Assembly (NCBI GenBank): GCA_902779765.1
Contig: CACZCQ010000001.1
Location: 186,001 to 250,000, forward strand
Reading direction: 5' to 3'
Length of the DNA: 64,000 nucleotides
Source: an uncultured Bacteroidia bacterium
GTDB lineage: Bacteria > Bacteroidota > Bacteroidia > Bacteroidales > UBA932
The translations under genes were made by a program, and so were the position numbers. The notes under the pieces were generated by a model, which saw only the letters and a list, made by a program, of their open reading frames with translations, had not been told where the DNA came from and did not search any database. This document shows, piece by piece, positions 1 to 7,979 of the stretch; position 1 is the first letter of the stretch; every line of letters starts with the position of its first letter.

Positions 1-6
1 TCATTC

Positions 7-1239
7 TCAATCCAGGTGATATTTCTCTATCCAACGGTACAGGGTCCTCTCCGAGATACCCATCTCCTCGGCGGCCAGCTTGCGGTTGCCGTTGTGCTTT
101 TCCAGGGCCTTTACGATTATGTCCACCCTTGATTTCTTCAATGACAAGTCCTGTGCCGGGGGTTCTTCGTAATTGATATCGACCACCTTCCCGATATCCC
201 CGCTGCTGACCGGGGCGCCCTGCCCCTGCCATTCCGCTTCTTCGCGCTCTTCCCGGGTATCGGCGGCCTTGAGGACGTTGGGTGCGGAATGTGATGAATC
301 GATCCGTGCCCTGAGGTCGTCGACTTCCTGTTTCAGGTCCAGTATGGCCTTGATGATCATCTGCCTGTCCGAATCGGGCATCGACTCAGTCCTGGCCTCG
401 TTGGCCGCTACGGGGAGGAGTACCTCCTCGTGAGGCATGTACCTGGAGAGGGTCGCCGCATCGATTATGCATTTCCCTGAAGTCGGTGTCAGCTTCTCGG
501 ACTCGAGCGCTGTCACCGTTTCGGCGAGGTTCTTGAGCTGGCGGATGTTGCCGGGCCAGCGGTAGTTTATCAGCATGTCTATGGCGTCATTCGTCAGGGA
601 CACCCTGCCCATGCCGAACCTTTCCGAAAAGTCGGAAGAGAATTTCCTGAAGAAAAGATAGATGTCTTCCTTGCGGTCCCGCAGGGCAGGCATCTGGATC
701 TGGATGGCATTTAGCCTGTAATAGAGGTCCTCGCGGAACTTGCCCTTGCTGACCGAATACATCAGGTTGACGTTCGTGGCGGCTATCACCCTCACATCTG
801 TCTTTTCGACCTTGGAAGATCCTACCTTGATGAATTCCCCGCTCTGGAGTACCCTTAGGAGCTTCGCCTGCGACGAAAGCGGAAGCTCTCCGATCTCATC
901 CAGGAAAAGGGTGCCTCCGTTCGCCTCCTCGAAATAACCCTTGCGGGTTTCGATCGCTCCGGTGAACGAGCCTTTCTCGTGCCCGAACAGTTCCGAGTCT
1001 ATGGTTCCTTCCGGGATGGCTCCGCAGTTGACCGCGAAATACTTTCCGTTTTTCCTCAGGCTGTTCTGGTGTATGATCTTGGGAATGTTCTCCTTTCCTA
1101 CGCCGCTTTCACCCGTAATCAGCACGGTAAGGTCCGTAGGGGCGACTGCGACAGCCGTCTCAAGCGCCCTGTTCAAGGCGGCATCATTCCCTATGATGTC
1201 GTATTTGTTTTTCAGTCTCTGAAGCTCTTGTGAATCCAT
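7..1239 (-). CDS. Sigma-54-dependent AAA+ transcriptional activator, Fis-type HTH
   Basis: Cytoplasmic ATPase that remodels RNA polymerase-sigma-54 at -24/-12 promoters. In the 410-residue protein the Walker A motif GESGVGKE is at about residues 43-50, the sigma-54 contact loop reads GSFTGA (about 90-95, serine in place of the usual alanine of GAFTGA), Walker B is GTLFLDEIGEL, and a Fis-type helix-turn-helix (NRKLAAEEMGISERTLYRW) ends the protein. There is no receiver or other N-terminal sensory domain, so control must come through expression or a partner. A longer frame reaches back to 1311, but a -7 box on this strand (1261-1268) lies inside it, which favours the ATG at 1239. It is divergent from the lipoprotein gene at 1353. 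Target genes cannot be read from the window. Confidence 0.93.
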   Translation of the reverse strand: MDSQELQRLKNKYDIIGNDAALNRALETAVAVAPTDLTVLITGESGVGKENIPKIIHQNSLRKNGKYFAVNCGAIPEGTIDSELFGHEKGSFTGAIETRKGYFEEANGGTLFLDEIGELPLSSQAKLLRVLQSGEFIKVGSSKVEKTDVRVIAATNVNLMYSVSKGKFREDLYYRLNAIQIQMPALRDRKEDIYLFFRKFSSDFSERFGMGRVSLTNDAIDMLINYRWPGNIRQLKNLAETVTALESEKLTPTSGKCIIDAATLSRYMPHEEVLLPVAANEARTESMPDSDRQMIIKAILDLKQEVDDLRARIDSSHSAPNVLKAADTREEREEAEWQGQGAPVSSGDIGKVVDINYEEPPAQDLSLKKSRVDIIVKALEKHNGNRKLAAEEMGISERTLYRWIEKYHLD

Positions 1240-1255
1240 ACTATTTGCAAGATGG

Positions 1256-1289
1256 TTTGGCAAAGTTACGAAAATTATAGTTATATTTG
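1256..1289 (+). promoter_or_regulatory. Bacteroidota-type promoter for the TPR lipoprotein gene
   Basis: TTTG at 1256-1259, a 22-base spacer and TATATTTG at 1282-1289 match the Bacteroidota -33/-7 pattern. Transcription would start roughly 60 bases before the ATG at 1353. On the opposite strand TAACTTTG (1261-1268) can serve the sigma-54 activator gene, so the two promoters overlap back to back. Confidence 0.65.
1261..1268 (-). promoter_or_regulatory. -7 box for the sigma-54 activator gene
   Basis: Reading the minus strand, TAACTTTG fits TAnnTTTG and lies 22 bases before the ATG at 1239. No clear TTTG is seen at the expected upstream distance. Its position inside the longer frame decides the start codon. 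Confidence 0.5.
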
Positions 1290-1352
1290 TCCTGATTATG
1301 GGCTTGTCCAAACGAGCAAACTCTCAACAAATAAAAAACATAAATCAGAATC

Positions 1353-3002
1353 ATGAAGAAAGCAGTTAGAATTCTTGCAGCCGCGGTTCTCGTCCTGGGC
1401 GCCGTCGCTTGCTCCTCAGCCAAGAAGATGGCTGAACTTGCTGACAATGTGATTGTAAGTTGCAATCCTGCAGTCCTTGAGTGCATCGGTGGAAGCATCG
1501 ATCCCACTGTCACGGTAACCTATCCCGCCAACTATTTCCACCCGAAGGCTATCCTCGAGGTTACTCCTGTCATCGTATACGACGGTGGTGAGTCCAAGAT
1601 GGCTCCCCTCATGTATCAGGGTGAGAAGGTAAAGGATAATTACAAGGTGGTTCCCAAGGCCGGTGGTACCGTTTCCGAGAAGCTCCACTTCGATTTCGTC
1701 GATGGTATGGAGAAGTCACATCTCGAGCTCCGCGGTGTTGCCAAATACAAGAACAAATCCATCAAGCTCCCTACCAAGAAGGTTGCTGACGGTGTCAACA
1801 CCACCTATATGCTCGTCAAGGCCGGTGGAATCGTTCCTCTCCAGCCCGACGGATATGAGGCCATCCTGAAGCAGACCGCCGAAGGCCAGATCCTCTACAA
1901 GGTCAATTCCGCAGATGTCCGTAACAGCGAGCTCAAGGGACAGTCCATCAAGAACTTCCAGAATGCTCTCGATGAGATCAAGAACAATGAGAGGAAGACC
2001 CTCGTCGGAACCGAGGTCGTTGCTTACGCATCTCCTGAAGGTGGCGAGAAGCTCAACCGCAAGCTTTCCGACAACCGTTCCAAGACTGCTGACAAGGCTT
2101 GGGACAAGGTCGTCAAGGGCAAGGATGTCGCCGATCCCGAGGTCAGGAGCATCGGTCAGGACTGGGAAGGCTTCCAGGAGCTTGTCCAGAATTCCGATAT
2201 CCGCGACAAGGATCTCATCCTCCGCGTTCTCTCCATGTACAGCGATCCCGCTGTCCGTGAAAGCGAAATCAAGAACATGTCTTCCGTCTACACCGAGCTG
2301 AAGAACGATGTCCTTCCTGAACTCCGTCGTGCCAGGTTCATCGCCAATGTCGAGTTCAAGAACTACACCGCCGACGAGCTTGTCAAGATGATCGACGACG
2401 ATATCGATGTCCTCGACGAGCCTGCCCTCCTCCACGCCGCCACGCTCGTGAACGACCTTGACAAGCAGGTGAAGATCTACAACAAGGCTATCAACAAGTA
2501 TGACAGCGACAAGGCCAGGTTCAACCTCGGTGTCGCCTATCTCAACGCAGGTGACCTCCAGAACGCCTCCAAGGCTTTTGCCAAGGTTGAGAACAAGGAT
2601 GAGGACCTCAACAACGCCCTCGGTGTCATCGCCCTGCGCAACGGTGACTATGCGACAGCTACCAGCTACTTCAAGAAGGCCGGCACCAACATCGCAAAGG
2701 CCAACCAGGGTGTCATCGACATTCTCTCCGGCGACTACAACAAGGCCGTCGAGGATCTTAAGGATGCTCCCGGATGCTGCAACAACACCGTTCTCGCCTA
2801 CATCCTGACCAACCAGCTCGACAAGGCTTCCGCCGCTGCCAAGTGCAAGGACGCCAGGGTCAACTACCTGAGGGCTGTCATCGCCGCCCGCCAGGGCAAG
2901 ATGGATGAGGTCAAGACTTACCTCGACCAGGTTGCCAAGCAGGACAAGGCTCTTGCCGAGAGGGCTACCAAGGACGTCGAATTCGCAGAGTACTACAAGT
3001 AG
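1353..3002 (+). CDS. Abundant outer-envelope lipoprotein with OmpA-like segment and TPR repeats
   Basis: 549 residues with a lipoprotein signal (lipobox ending at Cys20, LGAVACSS). The middle has a degenerate OmpA-like stretch (YASPEGGEKLNRKLSDNRS, about residues 225-245), a region that in OmpA-family proteins belongs to the peptidoglycan-binding fold. The C-terminal third is built of tetratricopeptide-like helices (FNLGVAYLNAGDLQNASKAF and successors). Codon choice is strongly biased toward ctc/gtc/aag, as in the ribosomal genes further along, suggesting very high expression. It has its own promoter and a strong terminator, so it is monocistronic. The biochemical function is not known; a structural or scaffold role at the outer membrane-peptidoglycan interface is inference. 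Confidence 0.8.
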   Translation: MKKAVRILAAAVLVLGAVACSSAKKMAELADNVIVSCNPAVLECIGGSIDPTVTVTYPANYFHPKAILEVTPVIVYDGGESKMAPLMYQGEKVKDNYKVVPKAGGTVSEKLHFDFVDGMEKSHLELRGVAKYKNKSIKLPTKKVADGVNTTYMLVKAGGIVPLQPDGYEAILKQTAEGQILYKVNSADVRNSELKGQSIKNFQNALDEIKNNERKTLVGTEVVAYASPEGGEKLNRKLSDNRSKTADKAWDKVVKGKDVADPEVRSIGQDWEGFQELVQNSDIRDKDLILRVLSMYSDPAVRESEIKNMSSVYTELKNDVLPELRRARFIANVEFKNYTADELVKMIDDDIDVLDEPALLHAATLVNDLDKQVKIYNKAINKYDSDKARFNLGVAYLNAGDLQNASKAFAKVENKDEDLNNALGVIALRNGDYATATSYFKKAGTNIAKANQGVIDILSGDYNKAVEDLKDAPGCCNNTVLAYILTNQLDKASAAAKCKDARVNYLRAVIAARQGKMDEVKTYLDQVAKQDKALAERATKDVEFAEYYK

Positions 3003-3020
3003 ACTCCTGCGTTCTGAAGA

Positions 3021-3058
3021 AAAAGAGTCTTCCGGGTGACCGGAAGACTCTTTTCTTT
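3021..3058 (+). terminator. Rho-independent terminator after the TPR lipoprotein gene
   Basis: A perfect 15-bp stem (3021-3035 with 3040-3054), GTGA loop, followed by a T-rich run. The A-rich 5' side makes it usable in both directions, so it can also end transcription of the convergent glycerophosphodiesterase gene. Confidence 0.92.
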
Positions 3059-3081
3059 TATTCTGGATTAGCCTGCCGCGA

Positions 3082-3912
3082 TCAGTAGACGGCGTTCACC
3101 CAAGGAGCCTTTGCTGCCATGAATCCCTTCACTTCCACCGGGATGTCGGTGCAGAGGAAATCGGCTCCGAGATAGACACCCAGCATCGCATCTGCTGTGC
3201 TCTGCCCCGGCCACAGGCTGACGATAAGGCCCTGCTCGTGTGCCTTTTTGACTGCGGCGCGCGATGTCCCGTCCATCGTGGCTCCGAGCCTGTCGATTCC
3301 CATGGCCTTGCACAGGGCTATGGTCTCGTCGTTGCAAGGCTTGCCTGTGATAAGGAGCATCTGGACTCCGGGATGCTTTTGCTGGAGGTAGCGGAGACCG
3401 CGGTAATCGCCTGAGGTGAACAGGTATGTGGCTCCCTCCGGCTTGTTGCGCATTACCCTTTCATACAGTTTGTCGCAATACTCGCGGAGCCTTTCCTCAG
3501 GATAGAGGTCCACGGGAGTTGTCTTGAGTTCGAATTCCACGTAGGTCACGTCTCCCTTCGAGTCGAGCCAGTCCATAAGCTCGTCGAGGAACATGACCTT
3601 GTTGCCCTTCTTGGTCCTGGCCTTCCGGATCTGGGCTTCAGTCATCTGCTCCACCACGCCTTCGGTGTCGGTGGTACGGGTCAGGTTCGAATCGTGAAGG
3701 ATAACGAGTTTCCCGTCCTTGGTCATGCGTATGTCGGTCTCATATCCACGGTAGCCGGCCTTGTAGCTGGACTCGAAGGCGGGGATGGTGTTCTCGTCGA
3801 ATTCCATCCTGCCTCCCCTGTGCGAGAAAAACCGGACCTGCTGGTCCTGTGCGATAGCGGTTGCGGCCATAATTGAAGCCGCCAACAGCAATGTGGCTTT
3901 TTTAATATTCAT
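3082..3912 (-). CDS. Secreted glycerophosphodiester phosphodiesterase
   Basis: Hydrolyses deacylated phospholipid glycerophosphodiesters to glycerol-3-phosphate and an alcohol. The 276-residue protein has a cleavable signal peptide (residues 1-21, ending AIA-Q) and the GDPD family catalytic set: HR at 31-32, EN at 40-41, E58 and D60 in YETDIRMTKDG, and H73 in LHDSNLTRTTD; a later E-L-K (VEFELKTTP) also fits the TIM-barrel core. A -7 box lies 31 bases upstream. It is divergent from a secreted histidine acid phosphatase, so the pair looks like periplasmic phosphate-ester scavenging. Confidence 0.93.
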   Translation of the reverse strand: MNIKKATLLLAASIMAATAIAQDQQVRFFSHRGGRMEFDENTIPAFESSYKAGYRGYETDIRMTKDGKLVILHDSNLTRTTDTEGVVEQMTEAQIRKARTKKGNKVMFLDELMDWLDSKGDVTYVEFELKTTPVDLYPEERLREYCDKLYERVMRNKPEGATYLFTSGDYRGLRYLQQKHPGVQMLLITGKPCNDETIALCKAMGIDRLGATMDGTSRAAVKKAHEQGLIVSLWPGQSTADAMLGVYLGADFLCTDIPVEVKGFMAAKAPWVNAVY

Positions 3913-3942
3913 AAACGGAGATTATTAACATCCTTGGCTTAA

Positions 3943-3982
3943 CAAATATAGCCAAAAAATAACGGATAAATTGCTATCTTTG
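3943..3982. promoter_or_regulatory. Divergent promoter region of the phosphodiesterase and phosphatase genes
   Basis: TATATTTG on the minus strand (3943-3950) serves the gene starting at 3912; TATCTTTG on the plus strand (3975-3982) serves the gene at 3988. The plus-strand box ends only five bases before the ATG, which implies an mRNA with almost no leader if that box is the one used. The 75-bp gap holds no other visible signal. Confidence 0.55.
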
Positions 3983-3987
3983 ATTCC

Positions 3988-5283
3988 ATGAGTAAAACAA
4001 GATTCCCCATTTTCCTGACAGCGAGCCTGGTGGCTCTGCTGGCATTCGCATCCTCCGTTTCCGGACAGGTATATGACGTTCTGCAGATAGTGGCTTCCGA
4101 CAGGAACAAGAGCGCCGGCGTCGAGGGCCCCTACAGGTTCGATGCCGCACCGCTCACTCCGGCTCCCAAGGGATATGTCCCTTTCTACATCAGCCATTAC
4201 GGCCGTCACGGATCACGTTATGCCTGGAGCGCTTCCACATACACAAAGGTCAAGGACGTCCTGGATGCCGCGGCCGATGCCGGGGCCCTCACGCCCAGGG
4301 GAGAGAAGCTGCGCAAGGATTTCCTGGATTTCTACGAGATTCCGCTTATCAATATGGGTGACCTTACGGACCTCGGAAGGGAACAGCACAGCGAGATCGC
4401 AAGGATAATGTGCGAGCAGTTCCCTGAGGTGTTCAAGGACGGTGGGGCTGTACTCGCCCGCTCGTCCACGTCCCAGAGGGCGATAGTCAGCATGAATGCC
4501 TTCACGGTCAGCCTCCAGAAGCACGCCCCGAAGGTGGACATTGCGATGGACGCCCTGCACACGAGCCTGCTTTACACCAATCCCACCGCAGCTCCCAGGG
4601 GAATAGCCGAATTCTATGAAGGCGAGATCATCGTTCCCGAAAGCACGACGGATTTCCGCAACCGCATGACCGACTATGATGCGATCCTGGGCAGGCTGTT
4701 CAAGGACAGGGGTTTCATGGAAGAACTCGGGGGCAGGTTCGATTTCGTCTACCAGCTCTACACGCTTTGGTGCGGCTACAAGTACTATTGCGACGGTGAC
4801 TGGATGGAAGACATCTTTACTCCGGAACAGCTCCTGGCGGAGTGGGAGAGCGAGAACTATCTCCAGTACATAGGACACAGCAGGAACCGTTACAGGATGA
4901 TACCCATTGTCCGGGACATCATAGGCTGTGCCGACGAGGCGATCGCCACGGGGAACTACAAGGGACATTTCAGGTTCGGTCACGATACCGTATTCAATGC
5001 GCTGTGCCCCCTGCTTAACATCAACGGCGGCGGATTCGAGGCCACCAGGGCCGAGGATGTGAAATACTGGTTCCAGAACTACAACACCTCCAAGGCGGCC
5101 AATCTCCAGTTCGTGCTGTACCGCTCGAAGAAGAACCCCGAAATCCTGTTCAAGGTCCTCAGGAACGGCGAGGAGGTTTCACTCCCTCAGATCCAGGCCG
5201 TTGACGGCCCCTATTACAGATGGAATGATTTCAAGGCCTGGGCCGAAGAATTGTTCAGGAACCATCCAAGGGTCAACAGATAG
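3988..5283 (+). CDS. Secreted histidine-type (acid) phosphatase, phytase-like
   Basis: Branch-2 histidine phosphatase that removes phosphate from esters through a phosphohistidine intermediate; relatives include multiple inositol polyphosphate phosphatases. The 431-residue protein has an N-terminal signal peptide (to about residue 27), the nucleophile motif R73-H74-G75 in SHYGRHGSR, and the proton-donor motif HD near residue 332 (FRFGHDTVF). Its length is normal for the family. The substrate cannot be deduced from sequence; phytate is one possibility in a gut setting. It converges on the sulfatase gene with a 5-bp gap and no visible terminator. Confidence 0.9.
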   Translation: MSKTRFPIFLTASLVALLAFASSVSGQVYDVLQIVASDRNKSAGVEGPYRFDAAPLTPAPKGYVPFYISHYGRHGSRYAWSASTYTKVKDVLDAAADAGALTPRGEKLRKDFLDFYEIPLINMGDLTDLGREQHSEIARIMCEQFPEVFKDGGAVLARSSTSQRAIVSMNAFTVSLQKHAPKVDIAMDALHTSLLYTNPTAAPRGIAEFYEGEIIVPESTTDFRNRMTDYDAILGRLFKDRGFMEELGGRFDFVYQLYTLWCGYKYYCDGDWMEDIFTPEQLLAEWESENYLQYIGHSRNRYRMIPIVRDIIGCADEAIATGNYKGHFRFGHDTVFNALCPLLNINGGGFEATRAEDVKYWFQNYNTSKAANLQFVLYRSKKNPEILFKVLRNGEEVSLPQIQAVDGPYYRWNDFKAWAEELFRNHPRVNR

Positions 5284-5288
5284 AAACC

Positions 5289-6725
5289 TTATTCCCCTTT
5301 CAGAACGGGAAAGTCCGGGTTGGGGATGTGTGCCTCCCTCATGATGGCCTTCAGTTCCTCGACTTTGCCCGGATTGCTTCCTGACAGGTCATCGGTCTCT
5401 CCCGGATCGCTGTCCAGGTTGTACAGTTCGTATCTTGGACTGTCGCTGCGGATATCCATGTGTACAAGCTTCCAGGGACCCTGCCTGACGGCCTGGCGAC
5501 CGTTCAGCTCCTGGAATTCGAAATACAGCCAGTCATGTTCCTTCTGTCCCTTCGATCCCGTAAGCAGCGGCAGGATGCTGATGCCGTCCGTATCTCCCCC
5601 GGCCTTCGAGCCGGTCAGCTCCCGGAACGTGGGCATGAGGTCCCAGAAAGAACACATGAAATCCGTCTCTACCCCCTTGGCGATGTGCCCCGGCCAGGAA
5701 ACGATAAGGGGGACACGTATGCCGCCTTCGTAGACATCCCGTTTGTACCCTCTCCAGGGACCGTTGCTGTCGAAGAAGTCCGGATCGGCCCCTCCTTCCC
5801 TATGGGGTCCGTTATCGCTTGAGAAGATGATGATGGTGTTGTCATACAGCCCGTCTTCCTTCAACTTTGCGACAATCTCTCCGACATAGGCATCCAGCCT
5901 CGTTATCATCGCGGCGAAGGTCGCATGCGGCTCTTCCTGGGAGATATATCCTCCTTTCAGGAACCCGGGCATGCCGGGATCGGTGCCGTGGTAGGGAGTC
6001 TCGGGATAACGTCCCCTAAGCCTTTGGATGATGCTGTCCTGTGGCACAATCAGTTCGGCGTGGGGAATCGTAGTGGGATACCACATGAAGAAAGGCTTCC
6101 CGTCCTTTGCCGCCTGGTCCAGGAATCCGAGAGCCTGCTCGTGTATCAGGTCCGGTGCATAGGTCCCTTGACCGTAGGAACCGTCGTTCCGGTTGTCTTC
6201 CAGGACTATCCGCCTTTCGTTGTCCCACAGATGGTCAGGATAGTAGCTGTGTGCAAGGAGCTGGCAGTTGAATCCGAAGAACCTGTCCACTCCCTGTCTC
6301 CCGGGATCTCCCGTCGTGCCTACGAAACCAAGGCCCCATTTGCCGAAAGCCCCCGTAGTATAGCCCGCATCCTTGAAATCATGGAATATGGTACCGGCTC
6401 CCTCAGGAAGGGGGAGCTGTCCCTCGGGGTCCAGTTCCATATTCCCTCTGATGGGGGTGTGTCCGCTGTGTGTACCTGTCACAAGACAAGACCTGGATGG
6501 TGCGCTGACCGTGGTGCCGCTGTAGCATTGGGTGAAGCGCATCCCCTCGGAAGCCAGCCTGTCGATATTCGGCGTCTCGAAATTCCTTTGCCCATAGCAG
6601 CCCAGGTCACCCCAGCCCAGGTCATCCGCCAGGATGAACACCACGTTGGGAAGTTCCGTTTCTTGCACAGGGATGCACGAACCGGCGGCAAGCGCCGTTC
6701 CTGCCATCATAAGGATCCTTTTCAT
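5289..6725 (-). CDS. Sulfatase lipoprotein, serine-type formylglycine site
   Basis: Hydrolyses sulfate esters, probably of host or plant glycans, in the periplasm or at the cell surface. The 478-residue protein has a lipoprotein signal (Cys17 after TALAAGS), metal-binding ADD (33-35), and the maturation motif S74-A-P-S-R78. In this family the serine is oxidised to formylglycine by the anaerobic radical-SAM enzyme anSME, which is not in this window. Downstream motifs GAFGKWGLG and FSSDNGPH are typical of arylsulfatases. No SusC/SusD pair lies beside it. The exact glycan target is unknown. Confidence 0.93.
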   Translation of the reverse strand: MKRILMMAGTALAAGSCIPVQETELPNVVFILADDLGWGDLGCYGQRNFETPNIDRLASEGMRFTQCYSGTTVSAPSRSCLVTGTHSGHTPIRGNMELDPEGQLPLPEGAGTIFHDFKDAGYTTGAFGKWGLGFVGTTGDPGRQGVDRFFGFNCQLLAHSYYPDHLWDNERRIVLEDNRNDGSYGQGTYAPDLIHEQALGFLDQAAKDGKPFFMWYPTTIPHAELIVPQDSIIQRLRGRYPETPYHGTDPGMPGFLKGGYISQEEPHATFAAMITRLDAYVGEIVAKLKEDGLYDNTIIIFSSDNGPHREGGADPDFFDSNGPWRGYKRDVYEGGIRVPLIVSWPGHIAKGVETDFMCSFWDLMPTFRELTGSKAGGDTDGISILPLLTGSKGQKEHDWLYFEFQELNGRQAVRQGPWKLVHMDIRSDSPRYELYNLDSDPGETDDLSGSNPGKVEELKAIMREAHIPNPDFPVLKGE

Positions 6726-6749
6726 TTCAATGGCACTGATTCATCTGAA

Positions 6750-6781
6750 CAAAGATAGAAAAAAGAGTTTTACTATCTTTG
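6750..6781. promoter_or_regulatory. Divergent -7 boxes for sulfatase and PnuC-like genes
   Basis: Minus-strand TATCTTTG at 6750-6757 precedes the sulfatase; plus-strand TATCTTTG at 6774-6781 precedes the transporter. Both fit TAnnTTTG exactly. Neither has a clear TTTG at -33. Confidence 0.55.
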
Positions 6782-6796
6782 CAATCCTTACAGTTA

Positions 6797-7591
6797 ATGA
6801 CTATGACACCGACAGCAGAGAAAAGATTCAACCTTGCCTTCAACATATTCCTGGTCACGGGTATGCTCGTTGCCCTCGTAATCACGACGGTATTCAAGCT
6901 TCAGCAGCCCGGTGTCAAGACATTCATGCTGATCCTGGCATCATTCGGCGCCATGATGGGCATAGTCAACACGGTTCTGTCGGCCAACGGCCATATCCTG
7001 ACTTTCGTATTCGGATTGCTGGATGTCCTGGTCGCCACGATCGTGTATCTGGACAACGGGATCATGGGCAACTTCGCCCTGCACGCCTTCTATTTCCTCC
7101 CTATGCAGTTCATCGGTTTCTGGCAATGGCGGAAGAGGGGCGCGAAAGTCAAGGGGGCTGAAGGAGAAGACGCACGGGTCAATGCCAGAAGGCTCACGGG
7201 GAAGCAGTGGGCCTGGCTTGCCGCCGGTGTCCTTGCCGGAATCGCGGTGCTCTACCTGATCCTGCACGCGGTGGATGTCTCGAAGTTCCGTGCCGGGAAG
7301 ATATCCTCGGTCGACAATCCTAAGATACTCCTGGATGCTGTGGTGATGACACTGAATATCGCCGGGCAGGTCCTGCTGAGTTTCGCCTTCATGGAACAGT
7401 GGTATCTCTGGATACTCGTGAACATATCCTCCATATCCCTGTGGGCGGTCGCCCTTGCAAGCGGAACCGGTTCCGGCAATGCGGCCGTGATGCTCATCAA
7501 GTACATATTCTACCTGATGAATTCCCTGAACGGACTGAGGATATGGCTGAACCTGAGCAGAAGGAGGATTTCAAACGATTTGGAAAATTGA
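6797..7591 (+). CDS. pnuC: PnuC-family nicotinamide riboside/vitamin transporter
   Basis: Inner-membrane facilitator; PnuC relatives carry nicotinamide riboside or, in related subfamilies, thiamine, with intracellular phosphorylation trapping the substrate. About seven hydrophobic helices are visible, with the family-like segment W-Y-L-W-I-L-V-N near residue 204 and a long cytoplasmic loop around residues 110-135. The ATG at 6797 was chosen over a TTG eighteen bases upstream because the latter overlaps the -7 box; ATG 6803 is a further alternative. No kinase (nadR or thiamine kinase) is adjacent, so the vitamin is not fixed. Confidence 0.8.
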   Translation: MTMTPTAEKRFNLAFNIFLVTGMLVALVITTVFKLQQPGVKTFMLILASFGAMMGIVNTVLSANGHILTFVFGLLDVLVATIVYLDNGIMGNFALHAFYFLPMQFIGFWQWRKRGAKVKGAEGEDARVNARRLTGKQWAWLAAGVLAGIAVLYLILHAVDVSKFRAGKISSVDNPKILLDAVVMTLNIAGQVLLSFAFMEQWYLWILVNISSISLWAVALASGTGSGNAAVMLIKYIFYLMNSLNGLRIWLNLSRRRISNDLEN

Positions 7592-7610
7592 TGAATTATT
7601 CTTTACTTTG
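7579..7610 (+). promoter_or_regulatory. Promoter of acpP, inside the end of the pnuC reading frame
   Basis: TTTG at 7579-7582, a 20-base spacer and TTACTTTG at 7603-7610 (one mismatch to TAnnTTTG). It would give a leader of about 40 bases before the ATG at 7657. Confidence 0.6.
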
Positions 7611-7656
7611 CACGGTTATTGTGTAGAAATATCAAAACTATTTAATCCTTATAATT

Positions 7657-7911
7657 ATGACTGAAGAAGAAATCGTAAAGCAGGTCAAGGCGATTATCGT
7701 TGACAAGCTCGGCGTTGAAGAGTCCGAAGTTACTGAAACTGCTAACTTCACTAATGATCTTGGTGCTGATTCTCTCGATACCGTTGAACTTCTCATGGAG
7801 TTCGAGAGGGTGTTCGGAATTAAGATTCCCGATGAGGAGACCAGCACGATCGCTACCGTTAAGGACGCTATCGACAAGGTTCAGGAGAAACTCGCCGGAA
7901 AGGAAGAATAA
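7657..7911 (+). CDS. acpP: Acyl carrier protein
   Basis: Carries growing fatty acyl chains on a phosphopantetheine arm in type II fatty acid synthesis. The 84-residue acidic protein has the canonical attachment motif DSLDTVEL (serine about residue 38) and the four-helix signature GADSLD...FGIKIPDEE. It has its own promoter and terminator. In many Bacteroidota acpP is followed by fabF and rnc; here it is not, so it is transcribed alone. Confidence 0.98.
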   Translation: MTEEEIVKQVKAIIVDKLGVEESEVTETANFTNDLGADSLDTVELLMEFERVFGIKIPDEETSTIATVKDAIDKVQEKLAGKEE

Positions 7912-7933
7912 TCCACGAGACTGCAAAACAATC

Positions 7934-7963
7934 AAGCCCCGGAAAAATCCGGGGCTTTTCTTT
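7934..7963 (+). terminator. Rho-independent terminator of acpP
   Basis: Perfect 10-bp stem (7934-7943 with 7948-7957), AAAA loop and a T-rich tail. It lies just before the stop codon of the convergent DUF4270 gene and may serve both. Confidence 0.92.
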
Positions 7964-7979
7964 TCCTTAATATGTATTG

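Noticed and set aside
3685-3700. GGTTCGAATC resembling a tRNA T-arm
   Set aside because: It lies in the glycerophosphodiesterase coding sequence, and no cloverleaf could be formed around it.
6779-6796. TTG start for the PnuC-like gene
   Set aside because: The TTG forms part of the -7 box, so it would lie upstream of the transcript.
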